NCBI GenBank assembly: GCA_019240015.1
Contig: JAFAZB010000158.1
Span: 1 to 6,993 of the forward strand
Source of the DNA: Solirubrobacterales bacterium
GTDB lineage: Bacteria; Actinomycetota; Thermoleophilia; Solirubrobacterales; Solirubrobacteraceae
Reading direction: 5' to 3'
DNA: 6,993 bases
The notes below the pieces were generated by a model. It ran no database searches, had not been told where the DNA came from, and was given only the letters and a program-made list of their open reading frames with translations. Position numbers and translations under genes: made by a program. Within the stretch, counting starts at the first letter, position 1. Every line of letters begins with the position of its first letter. Of the stretch, positions 1-5,000 are shown piece after piece.

Positions 1-137
1 CGCCGCACGAGGACTGCCTCGAGGAGACGATCGCCTGGTACCGGGAGCGAGAGGGAGCCCGTCTGGCGGCGCCCGGCAGCCGGCAGCGGGCGGCGCTGCG
101 GGTGCTGGGGACGGCGCTACGGCGGGGTGGGTTGTGA
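1..137 (+). CDS. C-terminal end of a probable NAD-dependent epimerase/dehydratase (5' truncated)
   Basis: This is the 3' end of a gene that enters from the left edge; the reading frame starts at base 3 and ends with TGA at 135-137, leaving 44 codons. The visible peptide has an acidic helix with the pattern LEETIAWYRERE, followed by a basic tail rich in Arg, Ala and Leu. A closing helix of the type (L/V)xETxxWYR is common at the C-terminus of extended short-chain dehydrogenase/reductase proteins (sugar epimerases and dihydroflavonol-reductase-like proteins). That family call is an inference from a short helix, because the Rossmann fold and catalytic YxxxK lie outside the window. It is followed after 36 bases by the next plus-strand gene, so the two may be co-transcribed. 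Any other protein with a similar amphipathic C-terminal helix cannot be excluded. Confidence 0.45.
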   Translation, partial: PHEDCLEETIAWYREREGARLAAPGSRQRAALRVLGTALRRGGL

Positions 138-173
138 TCGCGGCCGCGAGCATCGAGTAGGCAGCGGAGCCCG

Positions 174-437
174 TTGGCGACCCTGTACCGCTGCGGTACC
201 CCGACCGACTGGCTGTGCCCCTGCGGCAAGGTGGCCCGCGCACTGCGGCGCGAGGGAATCCCGTACACGGAGGTGGTGGTTCCCCGGCGCCGGGCCGGCA
301 GGGAGGAGGTGCAGGCGCTCTCCGGCCAGCGGCGGGTGCCGATGCTGGTGCTCGAGGGCGAGGCGATCTGCGACTCGCGCAGGATCGTCGAGCACCTCGA
401 GTTCAGGCGCGGGCGGGACTCGGCAGCAGGCGGCTGA
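174..437 (+). CDS. Small stand-alone thioredoxin-fold protein (glutaredoxin / GST N-terminal domain type)
   Basis: The 87-residue protein is essentially one thioredoxin-fold domain. Strand 1 (residues 2-6) is followed by a cysteine site reading LCPCGK (Cys15, Cys17) at the start of helix 1. A second strand ends in EVVV (33-36). The cis-proline signature VPML lies at 55-58, and the DSRRIVEHL segment (68-76) matches the glutathione gamma-Glu contact region of GST N-terminal domains. The helical GST C-terminal domain is absent, so this is a mini-protein rather than a full transferase. It could act in thiol-disulfide exchange or bind low-molecular-weight thiols, but the substrate cannot be read from sequence. 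The start is TTG at 174, with GGAG at 166-169 only 4 bases upstream; no better in-frame start exists before the core strand. The last 35 bases overlap the convergent mtnA end. The cysteines are CPC rather than the usual CxxC. Confidence 0.75.
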   Translation: MATLYRCGTPTDWLCPCGKVARALRREGIPYTEVVVPRRRAGREEVQALSGQRRVPMLVLEGEAICDSRRIVEHLEFRRGRDSAAGG

Positions 438-1428
438 CCGACTCGGCCGCCACCGGGCTGGCCACGCCGCGCTCGGTCACCAGCGCGGTGATCAGCGAGG
501 CGGGGGTGAGATCGAACGCCGGGTTGCGGCACGGCGTCCCCGGCGCGGTCACCGGCACGGCGCCGGCGCTACTCGACACGGATCGGACCTCCTCCGGGGA
601 GCGCTCCTCGAGCTCGATCTGGGCTCCGGTCGGACAGCGCGGATCGATCGTCGAGGTGGGGCCCGCGACTACGAACGGGATCCCGGCGGCGCGCGCCGCG
701 AGCGCCAGGCCATACGTCCCGACCTTGTTGGCGAGGTCGCCGTTCGCGGCCACCCGATCGCAGCCGACGATCACCGCGTCGACGACGCCGCCGGCGATCA
801 CCCCACAGGCCGCGCCGTCCACCAGCAACTCGTGGGCGACTCCCAGCCGACGAAGCTCATAGACGGTCAGCCTGGCGCCCTGAAGCAGTGGCCGCGACTC
901 CGTCACCAGTACCTGCTCCAGCTGATCGCTGCTCGCCAGCTCGGCTAGCACCCCTAGCGCCGTCCCCCGCCCGGGTGCCGCCAGCGCGCCGGTGTTGCAA
1001 TGGGTCAGGATCCGCCTGCGACCGGCGAGCAACTCGGCGCCGTGGGTCGCGATCGCCTCGCTGGCCGCCTCCTCTTCGGCGTGGATCGACCGGGCCTGCG
1101 CCAGCGCGGCGGCGGCCTGGCGGCCGGGCGGGACATCACTCGCGGCGCGCCGGACGCGCTCCACGGCATGCGCGAGGTTGACCGCCGTCGGCCTGGCACG
1201 CAGCATCGTTTGACAGGCGCTCGCGAGCGCGCCTGGATCGCGGGCCAGCTCCAGCGCCACCCCGTAGCCCGCGGCCACGCCGATCAGCGGGGCGCCGCGG
1301 ATCGCCAACCTCCGGATCGCCTCGGCGACATCGGCCGCGCCGGTGAGCTCCAGCTCGCGCTCGCGCCACGGCAGCAGCGTCTGGTCGATCGCCCGCAGCA
1401 CCTCGCCGTCGAGGCGCAGCGCGGTCAC
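403..1428 (-). CDS. mtnA: S-methyl-5-thioribose-1-phosphate isomerase (MtnA)
   Basis: The 341-residue protein belongs to the eIF2B-like aldose-ketose isomerase family. It converts 5-methylthioribose-1-phosphate to 5-methylthioribulose-1-phosphate in the cytosolic methionine salvage pathway. Family signatures are clear: the N-terminal DQTLLP and AIRRLAIRGAPLIGVAAGYG segments (about 15-56), LTHCNTGALA with the catalytic Cys144, TESRPLLQGARLT (176-188), and GCDRVAANGDLANKVGTY with the catalytic Asp224. The 80-residue Cys-to-Asp spacing equals that of the characterised enzyme (Cys160/Asp240 in Bacillus). The C-terminal LTPASLITALVTERGV is also typical. GTG at 1428 is chosen because the family N-terminus begins just there; the frame stays open further upstream but would run into grxD. 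It follows grxD by 38 bases in the bolA-grxD-mtnA direction and overlaps the convergent thioredoxin-fold gene by 35 bases. No other methionine-salvage gene is visible here. Confidence 0.95.
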   Translation of the reverse strand: MTALRLDGEVLRAIDQTLLPWRERELELTGAADVAEAIRRLAIRGAPLIGVAAGYGVALELARDPGALASACQTMLRARPTAVNLAHAVERVRRAASDVPPGRQAAAALAQARSIHAEEEAASEAIATHGAELLAGRRRILTHCNTGALAAPGRGTALGVLAELASSDQLEQVLVTESRPLLQGARLTVYELRRLGVAHELLVDGAACGVIAGGVVDAVIVGCDRVAANGDLANKVGTYGLALAARAAGIPFVVAGPTSTIDPRCPTGAQIELEERSPEEVRSVSSSAGAVPVTAPGTPCRNPAFDLTPASLITALVTERGVASPVAAESVSRLLPSPARA

Positions 1429-1466
1429 GCCCTGGGGCGGGCGAGCGTCGGTCGCTTGCGTGGCCG

Positions 1467-1865
1467 CTACTGGCGTGTCTCGATCGACAGCGGCGGCGGC
1501 TCCACGGCTGGCGGCTCGGGAACCGGCTGTCGGGCCGGGTCGGGCTCCAAGCCGAGCACTTCGTGCAGCTCGCCGGTCTGGTGCATCTCGGTGATGATGT
1601 CGCAGCCCCCGACGAGCTCGCCGTCGACGAACAGCTGCGGGATCGTGGGCCAGTTGGAAAGCGCCGAGAGCTCCTGCCGGATCCGCGGGTCGGGGAGCAC
1701 GTCGACCGCCGCGAACGGCTGTCCGACCGACTGCAGGATCCCCGCGGTGCGAGCGGAGAATCCGCACGCCGGGTGCTCAGGCGTTCCCTTCATGAACAGG
1801 ATCACACGGTTCTCGGAGATCGCGCTCTGGATCGCGTCGCGCATCTGATTAGGTTCGTCACTCAT
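1467..1865 (-). CDS. grxD: CGFS-type monothiol glutaredoxin (Grx4 family)
   Basis: The 132-residue protein is a class II monothiol glutaredoxin. This family binds a bridging [2Fe-2S] cluster with glutathione or another thiol, and exchanges clusters with BolA and A-type carriers. Visible hallmarks in order are the lysine of FMKGTPE (24-30), the CGFS active site (34-37), the WPTIPQLFVDGE stretch with the cis-proline (72-83), and GGCDI (86-90), the thiol-tripeptide binding loop. Residues 108-125 form a tail with nine prolines that most Grx4 proteins lack. ATG at 1865 overlaps the bolA stop in an ATGA arrangement, so translation is probably coupled. A GGAGAG Shine-Dalgarno lies at 1872-1877, inside the end of bolA, six bases before the start. 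Many actinobacteria lack glutathione, so the cluster's thiol partner here is uncertain. Confidence 0.95.
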   Translation of the reverse strand: MSDEPNQMRDAIQSAISENRVILFMKGTPEHPACGFSARTAGILQSVGQPFAAVDVLPDPRIRQELSALSNWPTIPQLFVDGELVGGCDIITEMHQTGELHEVLGLEPDPARQPVPEPPAVEPPPLSIETRQ

Positions 1866-2101
1866 AGCTTGCTCTCCGTTTCGGAAGCTCTCGTTTGCAG
1901 GGAAAGGGCGTGGATCCGGTCGCCGAGCTCGGACCCGAACACGTCGTAGACGAGGCGGTGCTGGGCGATCCGCGGCAGGTCCCGGAACGCCGGCGCCGCC
2001 ACCACCGCGTTGAAGTGGTGACCATCGCCCGTGACCTCCGCGGTGGCGCCGGGGATCTGGGCTTCGATCCGCGCTTTCAGCTCGTCGGGACTGACAGGCA
2101 C
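1862..2101 (-). CDS. bolA: BolA family protein
   Basis: The 79-residue protein has the compact BolA fold (class II KH-like). Recognisable segments are the N-terminal helix PDELKARIEAQIPGA (5-19), the VTGDGHHF motif (23-30), the RIAQHRLVYD helix with His48 (44-53), and IHALSLQT (63-70), whose invariant His64 is a known cluster ligand position. BolA proteins form heterodimers with CGFS glutaredoxins around a [2Fe-2S] cluster and also act as stress-linked regulators. The direct overlap with grxD by ATGA strongly supports the cluster-partner role here. GTG at 2101 is the only start before an in-frame stop at 2129-2131. GCAGGA lies immediately before the GTG, too close for a normal Shine-Dalgarno, which fits a leaderless or near-leaderless message. 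It is divergent from the ErpA/IscA gene across 43 bases. Confidence 0.92.
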   Translation of the reverse strand: MPVSPDELKARIEAQIPGATAEVTGDGHHFNAVVAAPAFRDLPRIAQHRLVYDVFGSELGDRIHALSLQTRASETESKL

Positions 2102-2108
2102 TCCTGCA

Positions 2109-2114
2109 AGCGTA
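2109..2114 (-). promoter_or_regulatory. Candidate -10 element for bolA-grxD-mtnA
   Basis: Read on the minus strand this hexamer is TACGCT, which fits the actinobacterial housekeeping -10 pattern TANNNT. Seven bases separate it from the GTG of bolA, so the predicted transcription start falls on or next to the start codon. No convincing -35 hexamer is visible 17 bases upstream. Its expected -35 zone (about 2132-2137) overlaps the -10 candidate of the divergent gene. The hexamer has only moderate information content, so the call is tentative. Confidence 0.35.
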
Positions 2115-2129
2115 GCGAGGTGCCACCGC

Positions 2130-2135
2130 TATACT
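2130..2135 (+). promoter_or_regulatory. Candidate -10 element for the ErpA/IscA gene
   Basis: TATACT is a near-consensus -10 hexamer and stands out in this GC-rich sequence. It ends nine bases before the ATG at 2145, placing the expected start of transcription within three bases of the ATG. The message would therefore be leaderless, which fits the lack of any purine-rich Shine-Dalgarno in 2136-2144. No TTGACA-like -35 is seen at 2107-2112; that region instead overlaps the bolA -10 candidate. Confidence 0.55.
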
Positions 2136-2144
2136 GAATGAAGC

Positions 2145-2498
2145 ATGATCACGTTGACCGACAAAGGTGCCGAGAAGGTTCGCGAGTTCCTGGCCTCCCA
2201 GAGCGCGGTCGCCGAGAGCGCCGGCTTGCGGGTCGGAGTGCGAGGCGGCGGCTGCTCGGGCTTTCAGTATGCGCTCGCGTTCGACGAGCAGCGCGAAGGC
2301 GACGAGGTGTTCGAAGACAAGGGCATCAGGCTGCTGGTCGACGGCCCGAGCCTGCCGTACGTCAGGGGGTCGGTGATCGATTTCGTCGACGGGCTCCAGG
2401 GCGCCGGGTTCAAGGTCGACAACCCGAACGTGGTCGCCGCCTGCGGCTGCGGCTCTTCGTTCCGGGTCGCGGAAGAGGAACAGGTCTCGGCGGTCTAG
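2145..2498 (+). CDS. erpA: A-type iron-sulfur cluster carrier (ErpA/IscA family)
   Basis: The 117-residue protein is an HesB/IscA/ErpA-type carrier that receives Fe-S clusters from the scaffold and inserts them into target enzymes. The three invariant cysteines are present in the usual layout: Cys37 in RGGGCSGFQY (34-42 region), and Cys100 and Cys102 in ACGCGSSF (99-106). The N-terminal LTDKGAEKVREFL and the central FEDKGIRLLVD/GSVIDFVDGLQGAGFKVDNPN blocks are full family matches, and the length is normal (105-125). The ATG at 2145 has no Shine-Dalgarno but follows a strong -10 candidate, suggesting leaderless translation. It diverges from bolA-grxD, its probable cluster-transfer partners. 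Whether it is orthologous to ErpA, IscA or SufA cannot be settled from sequence alone; the symbol marks the family. It ends 25 bases before the convergent glycine-rich gene. Confidence 0.95.
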   Translation: MITLTDKGAEKVREFLASQSAVAESAGLRVGVRGGGCSGFQYALAFDEQREGDEVFEDKGIRLLVDGPSLPYVRGSVIDFVDGLQGAGFKVDNPNVVAACGCGSSFRVAEEEQVSAV

Positions 2499-2523
2499 AC
2501 GCGGGGCCTGCGTTTGCGCGCGA

Positions 2524-3159
2524 TCATCGACGCGCCCGCAGCCAGCCTCGCCACAGCACCCGGGAGTGGCTCCCGCGCCAGACCTTGACCGCGGCGCGGT
2601 AGGAGAGCGTCGTCGTCGCCCAGTCCAGCCGGCAGCTGAAGCTCGCGCCGGCCGAGTGGTCGCAGCTGAGCCCGGATCCGCGGCCGTGTGGGCGGATCCG
2701 CTCGAGCGCGAGCAACGCATAGTGCCCGGCGGAGCTCGCGGTCAGGCGGAAGCCGGGGTCGTGCAGCGGCTGAGCGCCAGCGACCGGCACGCATCCGGCG
2801 CTTGCGCCCGCGCCGCCGCCGCCACCGGCGCCGCCGTTGGGACCACTTCCCGGCTGCCCTGGAGCGCCCGGCTGCCCGGGGGTAGTGCCTCCCGGCCCGC
2901 AGCTCCCGCCGTTGCCCCCGTTGCCCCCGTTGCCGCCCTTGCCCCCCGGGCCGGCGCTTCCGCCGTTGCCGCCGTTGCCGCCGGCGGAGTTGCTCACGTT
3001 GCCAGAGGACGGGGCGGTCGCACTGGTCCGGGCGCCGGCCGCGTTTGCTGGGGGGCCGGCTCGTTGGGCGGCGAGCTGCCCGCCCGCCGAGTCGGTGGCG
3101 AAGGCGCCCGACAGCGCCAGGCACGCGGCAACCCCCAACGACGCGCGCGGCGCCTTCAT
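2524..3159 (-). CDS. Secreted glycine-rich, collagen-like low-complexity protein of unknown function
   Basis: The 211-residue product starts with a Sec signal peptide: Lys2/Arg5, then a hydrophobic core around residues 8-20, and a likely cleavage after AFA (19-21). A Ser/Ala/Pro/Thr-rich linker (about 25-58) leads into a glycine-rich tract (60-122) with GGNGGNGG repeats and a short GQPGAPGQPG collagen-like stretch. The C-terminal part (123-211) looks folded: it has Cys123, Cys166 and Cys176, an aromatic core SCRLDWATTTLSYRAAVKVW (175-194) and a basic end. I do not recognise this domain; a cell-wall or extracellular surface role is an inference from secretion and composition. ATG at 3159 is chosen because it precedes the signal peptide directly and has AGGA eight bases upstream; the open frame extends 22 codons further without support. 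An AT-rich promoter-like region lies upstream. Confidence 0.75.
   Translation of the reverse strand: MKAPRASLGVAACLALSGAFATDSAGGQLAAQRAGPPANAAGARTSATAPSSGNVSNSAGGNGGNGGSAGPGGKGGNGGNGGNGGSCGPGGTTPGQPGAPGQPGSGPNGGAGGGGGAGASAGCVPVAGAQPLHDPGFRLTASSAGHYALLALERIRPHGRGSGLSCDHSAGASFSCRLDWATTTLSYRAAVKVWRGSHSRVLWRGWLRARR
2908..2986 (-). repeat. Degenerate 9-bp tandem repeats coding for Gly-Gly-Asn units
   Basis: On the plus strand the units read TTGCCCCCG or TTGCCGCCG, repeated at about 2912-2946 and again at about 2965-2984, interrupted by a GGxGGP/GSAGP stretch. In the gene's direction each unit encodes Asn-Gly-Gly. Such short near-identical repeats are prone to slippage in multiples of 9 bp, which would keep the frame and change only the length of the glycine-rich tract. 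Confidence 0.7.
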
Positions 3160-3213
3160 CAGTGCGGTCCTCGGTTGCCTGCCACGACCTGCACCTGGTT
3201 CCCCGCCATCCCT

Positions 3214-3243
3214 ACAAATAATCACAATTTCTGGCTAACGCAA
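3214..3243 (-). promoter_or_regulatory. AT-rich candidate promoter of the glycine-rich secreted protein gene
   Basis: This is the most AT-rich stretch in the window. Read on the minus strand it contains GATTAT (3223-3218) preceded by TG and one base (3226-3224), an extended -10 arrangement. TTGCGT (3243-3238), a partial -35 match, lies 14 bases further upstream of GATTAT, or 17 bases upstream of an alternative hexamer TATTTG. The gene's ATG is at 3159, leaving a leader of about 50 bases with an AGGA ribosome-binding site. Which hexamer is used is uncertain. Confidence 0.4.
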
Positions 3244-3255
3244 GCGGTGTAGGCG

Positions 3256-3276
3256 CGCCCCGCGCGAGGCGGGCCG
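3256..3276 (-). terminator. Weak GC-rich hairpin downstream of the hemQ-reductase-glycosylase operon
   Basis: CCCGC at 3259-3263 pairs with GCGGG at 3269-3273 around a 5-base GCGAG loop. Beyond one C/C mismatch the stem continues with two more pairs (3256-3257 with 3275-3276). It sits just after the glycosylase stop, where a terminator would be expected, but no T-run follows on the minus strand. It may be a U-less actinobacterial terminator or only chance pairing in GC-rich DNA. Confidence 0.3.
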
Positions 3277-3285
3277 GCCAGGCGA

Positions 3286-3918
3286 CTAGGCGGGTGTCGC
3301 GTCGAGCGACTGCCACAGGTACAGGCACGCCAGCGTGCGATACGGGCGCCACGGCTCGGCCAGCCGCTCGAGCTCGGTGGGGCCCGGCAGTTGCTCTAGG
3401 CCGTAGCGGATCATCACCGCCCGCCTGATCCCCAGGTCTCCGACCGGCATCACGTCGGGCCGCTGGAGATGGAACATCAGGAACATGTGCGCGGTCCAGG
3501 TGCCCAGCCCCTTGACCGCGACCAGCTCCGCGATCACGTCCTCGTCACCCAGCTGATCGAGGGCCTCGAGCTCCAGCGATCCGTCGGCCACGTGCTCCGC
3601 CAGCGAGCGCAGGAAGCCGACCTTCGCGCGGCTCAAACCGGCGGCCGCCCGCAGTTGCTCGGGGTCGTCCGCCAGCACTTCGGCGGGTGTCGGCGTGCGC
3701 CCCCCGAAGCGGTCGGTGAGCCGTCCGTAGATCGCCCGCGCCGCCTTGGTCGACAGCTGCTGGCCCACGATCGAGCGCACGAGCGCGCCGTAGTGGTCGC
3801 TGGGGCGCCCGGCGCGGCGGTCGTGCACCCCTTCGGGCCCGAGCTCGTCGATCAGCCCGCGCAACACGCGGTCGGCGCGGCGTAGGTGTGCGACGGCGTC
3901 GGCTTCTGCGCGGGCCAC
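3286..3918 (-). CDS. DNA-3-methyladenine glycosylase (AlkA-like, HhH-GPD superfamily)
   Basis: The 210-residue protein removes alkylated purines from DNA by cleaving the glycosidic bond, starting base excision repair. Visible signatures are SIVGQQLSTKAA (49-60), GLSRAKVGFLRSLA (94-107), the helix-hairpin-helix VAVKGLGTWTA (133-143), and the GPD-type catalytic aspartate Asp161 in MPVGDLGIRRAV (157-168). EPWRPYRTLACLYLW (188-202) is the characteristic AlkA/MAG C-terminal helix. It lacks the N-terminal beta domain of E. coli AlkA and the four-cysteine Fe-S loop of MutY/Nth, so it resembles the short MAG-type enzymes. GTG at 3918 is chosen because conserved sequence begins soon after it and it lies 14 bases past the upstream stop; no Shine-Dalgarno is visible. 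GTG at 3867 is an alternative that would trim 17 residues. Third gene of the hemQ operon. Confidence 0.9.
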   Translation of the reverse strand: MARAEADAVAHLRRADRVLRGLIDELGPEGVHDRRAGRPSDHYGALVRSIVGQQLSTKAARAIYGRLTDRFGGRTPTPAEVLADDPEQLRAAAGLSRAKVGFLRSLAEHVADGSLELEALDQLGDEDVIAELVAVKGLGTWTAHMFLMFHLQRPDVMPVGDLGIRRAVMIRYGLEQLPGPTELERLAEPWRPYRTLACLYLWQSLDATPA

Positions 3919-3932
3919 GGGCCGAGACGCGG

Positions 3933-5000
3933 CTACGGCTGTCCGGCGACGGCGCCCGGGACGCCGGTGTTGGTGGAGTACTTGGGCTGGATCTTCATCT
4001 CCGGCCGGAGCTCGTGCACCGCCTGGGCGACGGCGATCGCCGACTCGGCGAAGCCGGTCGCGATCAGCTTCAGCTTGCCCTCGAAGGTGGTGATGTCGCC
4101 GCACGCCCAGACGCGCTCGAGCGAGGTCTTCATCACCTGGTCGACGGCGATCGCGCCCTTGACGACCTCGAAGCCCCAATCCTTGAGCGGCCCGAGCGCG
4201 GTCTTGAAGCCGAGCTGGAGCAAGATCGCATCGACCTCCACCTCGACCTCGCTGTCCTCGTTCTCGGAGTGGAACAGCACCACGCGCTCGATGTTGCCGT
4301 CGCCGTGGACCTCCTTGATCTGGAATGGCACGTGGAGCGCGAGGTCGCCACGCGCGGCCGCCTGCATCACCTGGCCGACGGTCAGCTCGTGCGCACGGAA
4401 CCCCTCGCGCCGGTGCACCAGGCTGACCTCGCTGGCGGTGTCGAGCAGGTTGATCACCCAGTCGCAGGCCGAGTCGCCGCCCCCGACGATCATCACGCGC
4501 TTGCCTGAGAACACCGCCTTGGAGCCGACGATGTAGTGCGCGCCGCGACCCTCCCAGGGCGTCATGTCATAGCCGGGCAGCTTCTTGGGCTCGAACGCCC
4601 CGTGTCCACCGGCCACGATCACCGTCCGCGAGCGCAGCTCCCCGCGATCGGTGTGGAGCACGATCACGCGCTCCTCGCCCTCGCCTTCCCAGGAGATTCG
4701 CTCTGCGGTCGTGTTCAGGTGCGCGGGCACGTCGAACTGCTCGAGCGACTGGACGCGGAGCATCTCGACCAGATCCCTGGCGAGGACCTTGGGGTGGCCG
4801 GGGACGTCGTAGATCCACTTCTCCGGGTACAGCGTGGTCAGCTGGCCTCCGAGCTCTGGAAGCGAGTCGATGATCCGTGCACTGGCCTCTCGCATCCCGG
4901 CCCAGAATGCTGTGCACATGCCGACCGGGCCGCCGCCGATGACGGTCACGTCCCGCACCTCGTCGAGATCCTGAGAGAGCCTGACCGGGTCGGTGCTCAC
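3933..5000 (-). CDS. Ferredoxin/flavodoxin-NADP(+) reductase, thioredoxin-reductase-like type 2 (FNR2)
   Basis: This 355-residue flavoprotein transfers electrons between NADPH and ferredoxin in the cytosol. The FAD Rossmann motif IGGGPVG is at 21-27, followed by ELGGQLTTLYPEKWIYDVPG (49-68), diagnostic of the YumC/FNR2 class. A GGGDSA NADPH-binding motif is at 173-178, HRR (196-198) matches the 2'-phosphate site, and the second FAD motif is ACGDITTF (299-306). The CxxC redox pair that thioredoxin reductases carry before GGGDSA is absent (GSKAVFSG instead), which separates it from TrxB. The C-terminal extension after residue 330 is typical of FNR2. GTG at 5000 overlaps the hemQ stop as GTGA, implying translational coupling; the FAD strand begins about 17 residues later, as expected. 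The glycosylase gene follows after 14 bases. Its physiological ferredoxin partner is not in the window. Confidence 0.93.
   Translation of the reverse strand: MSTDPVRLSQDLDEVRDVTVIGGGPVGMCTAFWAGMREASARIIDSLPELGGQLTTLYPEKWIYDVPGHPKVLARDLVEMLRVQSLEQFDVPAHLNTTAERISWEGEGEERVIVLHTDRGELRSRTVIVAGGHGAFEPKKLPGYDMTPWEGRGAHYIVGSKAVFSGKRVMIVGGGDSACDWVINLLDTASEVSLVHRREGFRAHELTVGQVMQAAARGDLALHVPFQIKEVHGDGNIERVVLFHSENEDSEVEVEVDAILLQLGFKTALGPLKDWGFEVVKGAIAVDQVMKTSLERVWACGDITTFEGKLKLIATGFAESAIAVAQAVHELRPEMKIQPKYSTNTGVPGAVAGQP

Noticed and set aside
134..160. Tiny plus-strand frame starting GTG that overlaps the first gene's stop codon
   Set aside because: Only eight codons before a stop, with no conserved peptide character or separate ribosome-binding signal.
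403..1767. Long minus-strand frame that would extend MtnA by 113 residues
   Set aside because: The extra part is an out-of-frame reading of grxD, Arg-rich and without family similarity; the true MtnA N-terminus begins at GTG 1428.
2497..2515. Possible hairpin terminator between the ErpA/IscA gene and the convergent glycine-rich gene
   Set aside because: Only four Watson-Crick pairs (2499-2502 with 2510-2513) plus wobbles, followed by just three Ts; too weak to call in this GC-rich sequence.
2837..3238. Open frame on the plus strand encoding a proline/leucine-rich repeat protein
   Set aside because: It is the antisense shadow of the GGN repeats of the secreted protein gene; it has no ribosome-binding site or recognisable fold.
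3933..5000. Thioredoxin reductase as the identity of the flavoprotein
   Set aside because: The dithiol CxxC that precedes GGGDSA in thioredoxin reductases is missing, and the ELGGQL/YPEK pattern fits ferredoxin-NADP reductase type 2.
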